DNA of 64,000 nucleotides, from assembly GCF_028453695.1 (NCBI RefSeq), contig NC_135773.1, positions 12,090,001 through 12,154,000 of the forward strand, written 5' to 3'. Position numbers and translations under genes: made by a program. Origin of the DNA: Augochlora pura (taxonomy: Eukaryota; Arthropoda; Insecta; Hymenoptera; Halictidae). This document shows, one piece after another, positions 22,261 through 33,705 of the stretch (positions within the stretch are counted from its first letter, which is position 1; each line of letters opens with the position of its first letter). The notes beneath the pieces were generated by a model that had not been told where the DNA came from, did no database searches, and saw nothing but the letters and a program-made list of their open reading frames with translations.

Positions 22261-22840
22261 CATCCTGCTGTTAATCAGGAGTTGCTATTTATCCTTCTAG
22301 CAGATTTATGTTCACAGCAATTGCTTTTACTCTGGTTAATTTTACGACGTTTGTAATGCTTGCTGACAAGAAGCCGTGTTTTCTTTTCAGCGGAATAGCG
22401 TAAAATTATAAAGAAATCACAGAGAAATGTCACTGCTTCGTTGCCTGTAGATTAGATTGTAACTTCGTTGATTAACTCCTCCATAAAAATTCTTTTAATA
22501 GGCTAGAACATTTTTCTTTTTCTCATAAATATCTTTTTCTTTATAGATAACCGTTTAAATTAAAATTCGTCGATTAAACTCTGGGAAAAATCGAGTTTTT
22601 CACTTGCTTGCAATGTATACATGCTTATTAATGTTACATTAATTCATAAAACTGTTATGTATATTTTATTAAAAATTTCGTATTATTTGTATAATTATTC
22701 GTATAACCTGACGAACCATATAGGTAAGGGAAAACTATATAATTTGTCGAAAACTTCAGACGTTTACCCTATTTAAAGGTTTTGGTATTACGTTGGAAGT
22801 TACAATAGTTAATTAGCGTTGGATTCAGCAATTCCTCATT
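22261..22840. other. AT-rich spacer, nothing recognised
   Basis: AT-rich without supported features. Confidence 0.6.
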
Positions 22841-23600
22841 TTCGTGCAACAACTTCTCCATCTCAACCGACCGTCGAAGAGGAGGATCAAGTTAGTTCAC
22901 ACGTGTGGCCGAATGCACCTTCTCCATCCACGGTGCACCGTTCTCTTTTTTTTCTCCCGGCTCCTCGGCATAATTCAGCCGCATAAACGAGCTAACTGTC
23001 GATTGAATTATCCGGCGACAAAACGGCGCTTTCACCCGATCAATTGCTGGAGGGGTAACCGGCTCGAATTGCAAAACGCCGGTCAGCGTGACGAACTTTT
23101 TAAAAAAGGTTAATGGCACGCGTGTGGGATGTGTTTCTTTTTGTTATCGGTTTATTCGGCCGAACGGCGGAGCAACGCGCTGCGCCCGCCGCTCGTTTGA
23201 TCGTAATGACCGCCTTTCCCTTTGTCGAAATCCAGCACGGGGGCCGTCTACTGTTTTTATCGATCACCGAACGTACGAATTATCGGCCGGCCAAGCCGGA
23301 CGACAGTATCTCTGCCCTGGAATTCGTTGCAGCTGCGAACGAAAAGATTATGACTAGTCGCGGACACGGAATTATTGCTCGCGGTACGGCCAGTCATTCT
23401 CCTACTCTCTCGGCACTTTGTCGCCCTAGAACCTCGTCCGACTCTGCCGAGAGGATTACTCGACGGTTTACTGCCCAATCAGTTGAATTTCCGTGCCTGC
23501 TGATTCGGGTCTGCTCGACGACTGTCGAACGACCGCTGCGAAAAGCCCCGAAGTTATTTCGGTGGTCAGAACACAAGTTTGGTAGAGGTTATGTGGACCA
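22841..23600. other. GC-rich island with an unrecognised frame
   Basis: The frame 23113-23610 (165 codons) has an ATG at its start and a hydrophobic N-terminus (about residues 5-15), but then reads Arg/Ser/Thr-rich with no domain; overlapping frames of similar quality exist. I judge it more likely chance openness than a gene. Confidence 0.3.
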
Positions 23601-23900
23601 CAGTGGCTAAATTGAAGATTTTTGTGGGAAAATGAAAATATTCTATATAAAAGGTTAAGTAAAAATGCAGTCGGTAACGGTGGAACATTGTTATTAAATT
23701 CTTCTGCATCAATTGCAACAAGCGTAACCCAAAGAGAAAGTTGTTCCTTGAATTTTAATTAAATAAAAATGATATTTTCAATTTCGTTTACTTTTCTCAC
23801 CATTTTAAATTCTATAACTTAAATTTTATCACAAATGCATAAAATACATTTTATCATAAATATGCGGGCTAGTGATAAGCGTGTTCAATCTACAGTTGAA
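23601..23900. other. AT-rich spacer, nothing recognised
   Basis: No features seen. Confidence 0.6.
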
Positions 23901-24491
23901 AACGATATTTTTGAAATCATTGCTTTCCCGCGAGTTAGAACGTAACGCGAGAGAAATATCGAGAGATATTCTGCACCTTCCCGCGACCCACTGCGCCGCA
24001 CCGAAACCAACGACAGCGCCGACACGTTCAACAGCGTTACGAATCGCATAAGTTCCGCTCCAGCATCCACACAATAAACACCTAAGCCCCGATAACGCAG
24101 CCGGAGTCTATTTAGCCATCGATTACACGGTTCCGCTATAAATATCCATCGGCCGGGCAACGGGGTTTATCGGCGCGCTGAAATCGTAGCCGAATAATCG
24201 TGATCGTGAACCACGCGAAATACCAACGCCGCTAGATCACGACCGCGTCTGGTCCCCGTCGCGGCGCGTTCTTTATTTTGCCCGGTTCTCCCGGCGGTCG
24301 CGTAGCCGGCTATGCTAATTCGAAGGCTCAATATGGCATTAAATCACACCCGGCGAATTTCGCGAGAACGCGAAACGACCGCGGCGGGCCCCCGGGCCAC
24401 GCCGGCCTTCCATCCGAAAGTAAGGACACGAAAAGCCTGGATGCCCCGTGCGACGACCGACCGGCGGGAAAGAGAGGAAAGACCGCCTGGC

Positions 24492-24514
24492 GGGGGTGCG
24501 CGGGGGGTGGGGGG
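24492..24514 (+). other. Possible G-quadruplex tract
   Basis: G-runs of 5, 6 and 6 bases (24492-24496, 24502-24507, 24509-24514); the longest can supply two G3 columns, giving four tracts on the plus strand. Confidence 0.55.
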
Positions 24515-24927
24515 AGCACCGCGGCTCCCTTTCGGGGACCGGCCGGCGAGAAAACGAAGAGCCCGGACCGGAGATAACATTTCTCGCGGGGCCTCGACAG
24601 GGACCCACGGGGCTCGTTCGTTTCCTTCTTTTTCCGCAGGCCGGATTCCTCGAATTAGACGCGCACGAATCGGACGGACGGCTTTTAAGGGAACCAGTTA
24701 CGTATCGCGGCCGCCTCGCCGCGCGAGTTTCGTCCATTATGGCGGAAAGAGAGTTTCGGCAATTAGCCGGCGCCCCCGGGGCTAATCCTTCGTCCATTTT
24801 CTGTGGGTCCACACTTTGTCTCCCCTCGCGACGCGGCTATCTGCCACGGCGATCTAATGGTTCGTGATAAACGGGGAAGAAGAATAGAGTGTGCACGCGC
24901 GGAACGGAGAAAGAGAGCCACAGATAA

Positions 24928-24954
24928 AGAAAGAGAGAGAGAGAGAGAGAGAGA
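24928..24954 (+). repeat. (GA)n microsatellite
   Basis: A short GA run in a purine-rich context. Confidence 0.93.
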
Positions 24955-25248
24955 CAGACGTGGTCGTCTCTGTCCGGCAAGAGGAGAGAAGATCCTCTTC
25001 CGAGCGAAATGTCAAGAAGGAGGCGGTTAATTCTCAGCATTTACCGAGGTAGGAGTCTGACCCAACTATTCATTAGACGGGAGTGCAGGTTGTGTTCCCG
25101 TGGCATCCTCTTCGCGACGATACGGAGAGGGAAAACGAGCGGCCAGATCGCGCCGAGAGAAAGATGGAAAGAGAAAGAGCGCGGCGAGAGGGGAGCGGAG
25201 AGAGCAGAGGGAGAGAGGACGTTGTGCAACTGGGCTCAATTCACTTAC

Positions 25249-25322
25249 CACGTTCCAGCTGCGCGCAGAAACGAGACTTCGGGCGAGCGTGTCGTAGCCG
25301 GCTGATGCTCTCTGGACCCAGA
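25249..25322 (-). CDS. Candidate 74-bp exon, minus strand, unrecognised
   Basis: Read on the minus strand, TATTTTACAG (acceptor-like) precedes the segment and GTG|GTAAGTGA (donor-like) follows it. At least two frames stay open across it. The segment is too short for a homology judgement, and no partner exons were found. Either site could be chance. Confidence 0.15.
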
Positions 25323-25460
25323 CTGTAAAATATCCTTTCCTAATATTGGCACGGGCTCGGGCACTGGCCGCTTTCACTTCAAAACTGATAGAATTCGACG
25401 CGTTTTCGAGCATCCCGGCGACCGGGAGATCTGGTTTGGCTGGTCTATTACCTCCTAGCA

Positions 25461-25904
25461 ATGAAATTACCGTCCGAAGACATCGAGAAATCTATCAGCC
25501 GGCGGAACGTTAGAACGGGCTACGATAAATCCACGAAATTACACAAAATAACAGAGCGCCGTTCCAGTTTTCTGCCTAAGCTACCAGATAATAAAAGAGA
25601 TCAAGCTAAAGTTTTCAAATTGATAATTGTATATGCAAGGCTCGCGCGCGAGTTCCTTTTTCAAAATAGAACTCCACCTCGATGGGAATTCTCTAATATA
25701 TCATTAACAGTTCGACACATGTTTTCGAAGTGTAAAACGATAGGCGAGCTGCGTTATACTTATGTAATTTTAACGATCTCAACGAAATATATGAAATGTA
25801 ATAAAACGTATTCATATTTATTAAAACTATGTATAAGAACGTGGAATAAAGTCTACACATTAACATACTCGTCGTTAATTACCAGACTCCCGATGAATTC
25901 TTAA
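25461..25904 (+). CDS. Unrecognised 147-aa ORF next to GC-rich island
   Basis: An ATG-to-stop frame in comparatively AT-rich DNA, where a run of 147 codons is less expected by chance than in the islands. The N-terminal third is Lys/Arg/Ser-rich and hydrophilic; the middle has Ile-Ile-Val-Tyr-Ala-Arg-Leu; the C-terminal half is Tyr/Leu/Lys-rich. No domain, signal peptide or catalytic motif is recognised. The ATG directly follows the 23.9-25.46 kb island, which could act as a promoter. The chance-ORF explanation remains likely; transcript evidence would decide. Confidence 0.2.
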   Translation: MKLPSEDIEKSISRRNVRTGYDKSTKLHKITERRSSFLPKLPDNKRDQAKVFKLIIVYARLAREFLFQNRTPPRWEFSNISLTVRHMFSKCKTIGELRYTYVILTISTKYMKCNKTYSYLLKLCIRTWNKVYTLTYSSLITRLPMNS

Positions 25905-26518
25905 AAAATGAGAGAAAGAGAAATCTTTATAAATTTTCATAAAAATTCTCCAAGACACCTACGTTTTTATTTTCTTGTCGGAATATTTCAATTTTCCTAT
26001 TGGATAATGCAGGTTTTTATTACTTCTTCCTCATGGAACAATATTTTTCACATTTTTTCGTCACGTTGACGTGCAAAAGAAATTTTTCTGCGAAACCTTT
26101 TTATCATTACGGTCAAAGATATTCTAATGTGTTATTCTATTCTATTTTTTATTCCTTTAATCGGAAGCCCATACGGTGCCAGAAGATAAGTCCTTTTTAG
26201 GAAGAAACTTCGTGTATGCTAATGCCGCCTGAAGAATTTTTCGAATAACTTAATACATTAGCTCTATGATTATGATGGAACATCTTGATCCGACTCCAAC
26301 ATGCGACCGCAGACATCGTTTCTGTTTCATAAACAGATGATATAACAGATGCGTTCATTAATTTTCACGAGATGATTTTGAAACTTCTGACAGATTTAAG
26401 ACATAATTTTAATTCGGCTGCATTCATTATTTATGCAGACACGACCAAAATTGCTAAACACGTTTTTCGCTAAAAACGTTCTCGATTTTAAAGGTTTCGA
26501 GAAAGAATATATGTATTT
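25905..26518. other. AT-rich spacer, nothing recognised
   Basis: AT-rich with short frames only. Confidence 0.6.
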
Positions 26519-26742
26519 TTAACTCTTTACACACCGGGGCACTACTAAAAATTGTTATATCACGTTCTATAGTAATTTTTACAGTATGATTATTATTTTC
26601 AGTGAAAAGTAACTGTTTTATGAGTCAGAAGAATCAATTTCAGATACATAAAATGCACCAAGTCGTTTTAAATGAAAATATCGTTTGTCAGAAAAATTAA
26701 ATTAAATTTAAAATGAAAATGGCCTCAAGTACAAAGGGCTAA
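26519..26742. mobile_element. piggyBac-type MITE, decayed copy of the element A family
   Basis: The left end TTAA+CTCTTTACAC and right end GTACAAAGGGC+TAA are inverted with mismatches; the right duplication reads CTAA. The interior shares blocks with the 9986-10233 element in the same order, such as GGCACTACTAAAA, AGTAATTTTTACA versus AATAATTTTTGTA, and GAGTCA.AAGAAT. Both belong to one family, and this one is older. Confidence 0.7.
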
Positions 26743-27918
26743 CTTCTTATATGCAATTCTTACAAATGGAAATGAATAATGGATACTAAAATAAAAGATT
26801 ACAAATTCACCCATCGACAACGAAAATAGTTCACATACTTTCGGAGCCACTATATATCGCAATTATTTTTTAAAATTCTCAGACGTAAAATTTATTCGCA
26901 AGTCTTAATAATCCTACACAAAACTAATGCTCTCAGAATAAAATCACGAGTGCTGCTCGTTCCCCGGTACGAATAATTTAGAAACGTTAACACTCGATCA
27001 GGCACTGTCCGTAATTCTATGAATTAATTAGTGGACTTAGCACGCTGTGACAAGCAATAAATTACAGGATAACGTTACTTAAGCTTCTGTCGTCGCTAAT
27101 TCACAAGCTGTTACCGAATCACCGGAATACAGAAACGTATTTTTTATCGGTCTTCAACAATTTCTCTTAAGTGGCTGGAAACAGGATCGTCTTTTAGGCT
27201 CGAACGTTTTAACTATGCTCTACCTCGTGAAACCGTTCCGTTCGACAAATTAGCGCCGATACCGTTCCTAATGATCTGTTTATACGGTGATACGAGAGCC
27301 TAAATTCTAAAAGGGGATACTAAAAATCTGACGAGACGCACATCCGACTATTTTAGTCAAAGTAGCAGATTGTGATAACGCTATTCGTTGTTTTATTTGT
27401 TTAAATTTTATTCACTTGGACAGAACTATTGTTTCTGTGTTATTTATTATAATGAATACTATTTGATGGAACTATAATGATATTTGACACAAATATGGTT
27501 GGATTTATAATGATGTAAATCAAATAATAACGAGCTATAAATATTTAAATAATGTACATTAAAATTAATCATTCATCTACGTTTATTTTTGTGAACGTGC
27601 TTCCAAACTCAATAATTGATATTGAATATTGATAATTATTCTTGTAGGTTTTTCACTAGTGTAAAGAATACCCTCCATAAAAAGCTAATTTAGGTACATT
27701 TTCTATTCATTCCAAAATAAATCTACTGTTCTGTCATTATTTCTGATTAGACTGTGCATCTGTAAGCGAAATAAAAATTGTCTAAATGAATTGAGAAAAA
27801 TGTCAAAAATAATGTAACAATATCCTTAAATTCTTCCAACGATTTCACAATTCTGTATTTAACCTATACATTTCTGTCATAAATCAATTAAATCTACTAC
27901 GAATAAATACTGTAATTA
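26743..27918. other. AT-rich spacer with mixed middle
   Basis: AT-rich except for a moderate-GC stretch around 26940-27340. No gene, splice-flanked exon or element ends were recognised. Confidence 0.55.
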
Positions 27919-28620
27919 TTGTTTATCTATCAACTAATGACTGGACAACGTTTCGAGTTCATTCCGAAGAAAATTCGCGGCGTTCAACCCGGTTTCGCAA
28001 GACCGGAAAACGTCGCGTGCAACAGTCCGCGTCGTATTCGCGGGAACGAAATTTCGTTCGCGTTCTCTACCACGCGACCGGGGAGTATGCACTTCCAATC
28101 AGACGTAACAATGGCGATGGACTCTCCCCGGCCGGTATCCATACCGATCCGTTTCCCCGAAACAATAACGTGCGAACGCCGTGGATTCGGCGGGCGGCGT
28201 GGGGCGTACGGCGGGGCGTCCTGCCCACACGGCATTTCCCATCGCGTCGAAACTGTTTTATTTTCCCAAGTTTTCGCGTTCCGTAGAATGCCGTTGCGGC
28301 GGTATCGCGTTTCATCGGGTCATAACTATGGCCGGCCTACGCGGAGGCATTCGTTCGCACGCAGTCCCGGCCAGACGAGAGCCGGCTCGTGGAAAAGAAA
28401 CGCGGGGAATGAGAGAACGAAGAAGGATGGTAACCGACTTTCACTTCGCCTGGCGCCAATCGGCAGTACGAGTCATCATCGGCTTAACTTCGCCGATAAT
28501 CGGCCGCGCCGCTTACATAACTTCCGGCGAGCACCGAATACTTTCCCGGAGGGGTGACGATTCGGTGTTCGCGTTTCCGCGCGGGCCAGTGACGGCTGCA
28601 CCTGCGACAAGTTTTTCACG
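27919..28620. other. GC-rich island with the longest open frame of the window
   Basis: A frame of 212 codons (27919-28557) is open but starts with TTG, and its first ATG, about 54 codons in, gives roughly 159 residues. A 193-codon frame overlaps it in another phase on the same strand, and two antisense frames overlap as well. The translation is Arg/Ser/Pro-rich without a recognisable domain. Simultaneous openness in several phases points to GC bias. Confidence 0.3.
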
Positions 28621-28774
28621 ACCTTTTTCAGGTAGTTGTAACATTTCGAGGATGAAAATTGTTGTAATAACGATGTCGAGAGTTTCTATATTTTACTCTG
28701 AAAATTGGAAATATATCTGTCTTTTTCTTTCAGTATTTAATGCAGAATCGACTATCTGGTGATTAGCGATTCTT

Positions 28775-29071
28775 TTAACTCTTTGAAGCTAGGTGGATTA
28801 TGCGTGGTGGGATGTATTTTAATCCTTCTCGAAAAGTTGAATTTTCATTGAAATTTTTCATTCTGTTGGCAATGCTATACACTAATAGTAAATGCATGAA
28901 TAAGTGAAGAAATATTTATAAAAATCAAAACGCATTAAAAGTTACTATCAGTGTATATATCCTTTCGTAATTAACAAAGAACGTATTATTTGATGTTTCT
29001 CTTTATAATAAAATAATTCTATGCAACAAGGGTTTTTATTCTCTTTAATATCGTGTGCTTCAAAGAGTTAA
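28775..29071. mobile_element. piggyBac-type MITE (TTAA element C)
   Basis: TTAA at 28775-28778 and 29068-29071 bounds a perfect terminal inverted repeat CTCTTTGAAGC. The interior is AT-rich and non-coding, in all about 297 bp. Confidence 0.78.
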
Positions 29072-29515
29072 CTAGGGATTGTATTTCTGTATAAAGTTAA
29101 GTGCTTATTCAGAATTCTACTTCAGAATTTAACTTTAAGTTCAACAAAGATTTGAGTTTGTGACGACAGCTCTTGCGTACAGAAAGTTAATTCTTTTTTT
29201 AATTATCAATAAAAAAAGTTGAGTGCTAAGATTATATCAAACTTATAGTCTTTTTCAGCATCCCTAAGAAAAATTCGACAAAGTCCGTAAATTCCGTAAA
29301 ACTTGGAATTTTCCAATGTGACAAACCTAGTCTCTTAATTAAATAGTTCCAGCTGTATAAAACTTAAAATTGAAAAAGAATATTTTAAAGTACTGGTTTC
29401 AAGCTTGAATCTAAAAAAGAAGTCACCACCCTGCAACGATTTTTCACAGAATTATGGTCAGTTAAAGTTGCCTCATTTTCGCCAAAAATCTCTATAGCAT
29501 TATTTTTAAAAAATA
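29072..29515. other. AT-rich spacer, nothing recognised
   Basis: AT-rich without supported features. Confidence 0.6.
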
Positions 29516-30180
29516 ATGTGTCACAGTGCGCGACGACGACGTGACAACCTCGAATGTGGCAATATTATCTCCGTTGGATTCCGACGTCCCTTTCCCTCCC
29601 CCGCCCCTAAAAACTGGTCCACTTGTCTTCGAGCGGTGGATGTCGTAACGGCTTCTCACGATCGTGGATCTTTGAGCTTAGGAATTTCGCCTCTCCGCGC
29701 GCGGCTCGGCTCGGCTCCGCTCGGCGCGGCCTGGCGCGGCGGGGCCGAGCGCCGTCTCGCCAGCGCGGAAAAAGAAGAATCGTGGCGGATACCGATCGTG
29801 GGTTTAGCAATAATTTCTGTGGAGCCGGTAATAATTTACCGACGTTACGAATCGCGGTTTCGTTCGCGTTCTAACGTAATCCGTTACCGCGCCGCGGAAT
29901 CGTAACGATAACGTTTGCCAGGGGACCGTGACGGCCGGCCACTGTTCCCCCGGAACGTGGAATGCCCCCTTTTAAACCATTAATTAAATTAACGCTCGAG
30001 TAAGCAAGAGATGTAGGAAGTGAACTCGCGGGCCCGGTGCTCGCCGGTCGCGCTTAATTGAAATTAATAAAAGAATTTTAATGCATGCCTGGAGGGGGGA
30101 TGCGGCGACCGGATGACCGGAGGCGTGCATCGCGCGGATTTCGCGACGAAAAATTGGTCCCAACGCGAATTTTTTAATCG
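29516..30180. other. GC/CpG-rich island
   Basis: It contains a GGCTC/GGCGC run near 29703-29745 like that at 5.4 kb, and a homeodomain-type cluster listed next. Frames are open but unrecognised. Confidence 0.45.
29978..30086. promoter_or_regulatory. Cluster of TAAT/ATTA homeodomain cores
   Basis: TTAATTAAATTAA, CTTAATTGAAATTAATAA and TTTTAATGCATGC occur within 110 bases of otherwise GC-rich DNA. AT-core clusters in GC-rich surroundings are typical of homeodomain-bound enhancers; function here is inference. Confidence 0.3.
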
Positions 30181-30805
30181 ATAATAATATTTTACAAATG
30201 ACTTGTTGAATGAAGAAGAGATCGTTGTCACTGCGCTGTAAATTTTATGTATTTATGATCAAAATGACCAGATAAAATTCCAAAATCTAAACGCGTTAGA
30301 AGAATCTGAAAACAGTGCCACCTTCGCCCAGATTTATTAAAATGATTAAGTTATCAGAATTTTCTCAATTAATGACTCAGAGGAAAAATAAGATACGTTC
30401 CTACATAAACGAATGTATCGAGTGAAATATACATAGCTGTATCGATCACAAGGCGCAAACGAGCCAAGTATAATCTTCAATATTTCTCTAGGAATTTCAA
30501 TAGACTCGAATTAGTATTAATATATTCGTATTTTAGAAACTTCTTTCATGGACAATAGTTAAAAGACAGATACTGTAGGATCGTTTCCTGCTTCCCGAAC
30601 AATGGTCAACAAAAGAGCCTCTATAAAATACAATGGGCCCAATTGTAAGCAGTGACATGAACGTTCGCCTAAGAGCACTGTTTTGTTACAGTGCCGCATT
30701 TAATTATTATTGACTCATACAGAATATTGACTCATCCAGCAAACAACTGTACGGCATAAAACTTAGCCTGAGACTACTATGTATTTGTGCACTAGAGATT
30801 TATAG
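30181..30805. other. AT-rich spacer with short hairpin
   Basis: A perfect 7-bp stem GCACTGT/ACAGTGC with loop TTTGTT lies at 30675-30694, too short for a microRNA precursor. Otherwise nothing is recognised. Confidence 0.55.
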
Positions 30806-30839
30806 TACGGGGAACCGGATGATCGAGGTTCCACCGTAC
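30806..30839. mobile_element. Collapsed pogo/Tigger-like terminal pair
   Basis: A 34-base near-perfect hairpin, GTACGGGGAACC...GGTTCCACCGTAC. Its right part matches the pogo-type end at 55825-55850 at about 22 of 24 bases (CCGGATGATCGAGGTTCC). It is best read as the two ends of a pogo-class element left after loss of the interior. Confidence 0.5.
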
Positions 30840-31350
30840 TTTCGCAGGAAGCGTTTGCTGCCATAGTTTCGCGGATGTCACTCGGCTCCATTCTCTCGTA
30901 AGCGATCGAGTCGCGTTCACACGTTTCGGGTATCGGGATGACGCAATTCCGCTTGGTTGCCTGATTTCCATTCTTCCCGCGCGTCGACAGACAATCGTAG
31001 GCCCCACCCCTCGGTGCCGTTAACGAGACCCGTAATTAATAATAGTCACGCGGAAGTGCCCGTTTCGAGCGAGTGTCTTTCTCTCCGTGAACACCCGCGG
31101 TTGCGCCGGCTAGGCCGCTACCGTTAAGGTGAAACGCTGGCCCGGACAAAAGGGAACCGGCCGGAAGTCGCCTTCCTTTGTTGCGCGCGGCCGACGCTGT
31201 CTCTATTTTTTCGTTTCGTGGAAACGCTGATCCAAGACGGACCGTCGAAAATTAGCGTTTCGTTAGTGGGTCGCCGCGAGGACGTTGAAAGTTTCGGGGG
31301 ACGGTCCTCGCGGTGCGTGAATCACGCGTTTGGAAATGCGAATGAGTGAA
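30840..31350. other. GC-rich island, nothing recognised
   Basis: CpG-rich without a recognised frame or motif cluster. Confidence 0.5.
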
Positions 31351-32459
31351 GTCTAAATTTAGATCTAGCTAGAGAATTGCAGTTGATAAGTATTAAAAAT
31401 ATAAGGAGATTTATAGAATTCCGTTATTTTTTCAGAAAATATAAAGATTCGTTTTAATTACTATTTATTCGCAATTATGGAGGATGCTGTGATTTAATTA
31501 TTTACGAAGGTAGTAATTGTTACTATATCGTCGAGTTATGATATAGATTCTGTTATTTTACGTGTATAGGAAATACTGTATTTAAGGCGATGAAATTGTC
31601 CGTGTGTGGCCACGTGTCTGACTATGATACGTTAATTCTACTTGCGCATACTTTAAGTGTTTGATCCGCCTTGAATTACCACTATTGACACAGTATGCTA
31701 CAGAACCATTATTGGAAGAATACGAAAACGATAAACATTTACGGTGGTTGGTAATACATGATGTAAACTCTGCACTCATTGCACTAAAATCATTTTATAA
31801 AAAAGTCAAAATATGCAGAATGCATTTTGTAAGAATATCCTGTTGAGAACATGTATGCATATATTTTCATAGTACAGTGGTATTTATTCAAACCACCGGT
31901 TGAGATCATTTATTGCCGTAAAATGTTAGAAATTATATTATCAAATTGAAGAGTACCACAAATTAACTCGGTAATTCTAAATAATTGCTCACAGTATTTA
32001 GCTACAGTATTTTCTGCTAAATTAGCTTCATATCGTACGTTGACAAATCTGTCTCGTGACGAAGATTTTTTATTAATAATCTGTTAAATATGACTATTGT
32101 TCCACTGACTTAAGTAATAAGCCTTTCATTAACAAATGAAATTATAAAAATTGTTTCGTAGAACACGATTGAATGAATTGGACAGAAGTATAAGTAGACA
32201 GTGTCTCGTTCGTTCTAAAGCAAAACATATTAATTGCATTTAATTATTTAAGCATTCAAGTAAATGCAAACCATAAATACAAATTTTCTTTCTCTTCACA
32301 GTAATTATTACAGTGTTCTAGTCATTACAACCATGAATAAAATTATATGACAATTGATTAATTACTGTCACCCAGTACCTATAATGTATTTAATACAGCC
32401 TTAAAGTTAAACCTAGTGTTAACGCTAATTCGTAGATGGTCCCATCGATGCAGTAGTCG
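31351..32459. other. AT-rich spacer
   Basis: A 61-codon frame from ATG at 31661... (31661-31846) reads rather protein-like (acidic, then Leu/Lys-rich) in AT-rich DNA but is short and unrecognised. Otherwise nothing is supported. Confidence 0.5.
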
Positions 32460-32890
32460 GTGAATGTTTGCGACAACATTCCCCCATCGTGACTGCCGAG
32501 GCTCCTGGGTCCCGGACCCCTGGGTCTTTGGGTCCGTGGGCCACCACCGAGCATCACCGAGCCCATCTGAACTCGCGGATATTACATGCACGACAAATAC
32601 GCGCGCGCAAAGGTCGATGCGTACACGGAGGTGCGTGCGTGGCGCAAGTCCGCATCAGGGTTCAGGTCGCTGGGTATGCGACATTGAGCCAAGGCCACTG
32701 CAGACCGCACTGGCGAACGGACATTTACGCGTACGTTGACACGATGTCGCGCGGCGCAAGGCGCACGCCTCTGCCACGCATTCTGCTGCACACAGGTTCA
32801 GGTGACACTGTCAACGTTCCTCTCCGCCGTGAAAAGCAACGCGCGATTTTCACGGATTTCCTTCATTGCTTGTTCGTTTCTTGAAAGTAG
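32460..32890. other. GC-rich block with TGGGTCC repeats
   Basis: CTGGGTCC-type units recur at about 32506-32545. Two overlapping frames on the plus strand (to 138 codons) are not recognised. Confidence 0.45.
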
Positions 32891-33565
32891 GTTCGCGAAT
32901 AAATGAGCTTCAAGTGATAACTCGTTCATTCGTACTTTATGCTTTAATACTTACGATTACAGATTTTTATGTATATTTTCGTTGTCTAAGGGAGAGATGA
33001 ACTTCTTATAACAAATAGACAATTTCTTATGGTAATATAAAAGTGAATTAATTTTCGTCGATGTGCTCGTTTTCTTATATTTAAGGAACTTGTATGTGCA
33101 ACATTTTCCTATAATGTTTAACGGCAGTCCAGCCAGAAGATTTAATGACTTCAGATCATGTTTTCTTTTTCTTTAAATCTACTTATAATTATCGAGAAAA
33201 GTAATACATTACAGAAATTTTACTCTGCACCAAGAAAGTAGATAATAATTAACATCTTTTTATTTATCTCATTAACTATGAGCTGGATGATTAAAAACTC
33301 CAATAATGATAATATAAGAAATATAATTGTTATTACGAATATTCATCAACAAAAACAAATTCGTTAAAAATTAGAAATAGGTATTAAAAACTGTATCTGC
33401 ATACATTTTTCATTCCCATTTGAACACGGCATCTATTATTCTCCTCGGCGTACTAACGTGTAGCAGTCTAATCGATAATAAATTTCCGTGATGTACGTTT
33501 CCTCGTTCTGCATGATTAACTGGGAACATCTTCGAGGCTAAATGGATCGATGACGCGCGAGTCGT
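32891..33565. other. AT-rich spacer, nothing recognised
   Basis: AT-rich to about 33420, then mixed. No features. Confidence 0.55.
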
Positions 33566-33705
33566 CATTGTTGCTTGTCCTTCGCAATGGTGGATCTATT
33601 GTTTGCTCCCGCCAACGTAACGAGTGTCAGGTGTCGATTCGCCGTACTTAAGAGCGCGTTATTGTCTCCCCGTCCTCCTAAGTAGGTGGGATCCAACTAT
33701 TGTTA
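33566..33705. promoter_or_regulatory. Sox-type site cluster with E-box
   Basis: Four ATTGT cores lie on the plus strand within 140 bases: CATTGTTG (33566), CTATTGTTTG (33597), TTATTGTC (near 33659) and CTATTGTTA (33697). A CAGGTG E-box sits at 33629-33634. Sox HMG proteins bind CATTGT/TATTGT, so this may be an enhancer; no conservation data are available. Confidence 0.3.

Larger units (their letters stand above)
23901..25460. other. GC/CpG-rich island, possible promoter region
   Basis: A second large island. It carries G-rich and GA tracts and many overlapping frames. It is flanked on the right by an ATG frame on the plus strand at 25461 and contains a minus-strand exon-like segment at 25249-25322, an arrangement that would suit a divergent promoter. 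No core promoter motif was identified with confidence. Confidence 0.35.

Noticed and set aside
27919..28557. 212-codon frame, the longest in the window, as a gene
   Set aside because: It starts with TTG, overlaps a 193-codon frame in another phase and two antisense frames, and has no recognisable domain; GC bias explains it.
30675..30694. Hairpin GCACTGT-TTTGTT-ACAGTGC as a microRNA precursor
   Set aside because: A 7-bp stem is far too short.
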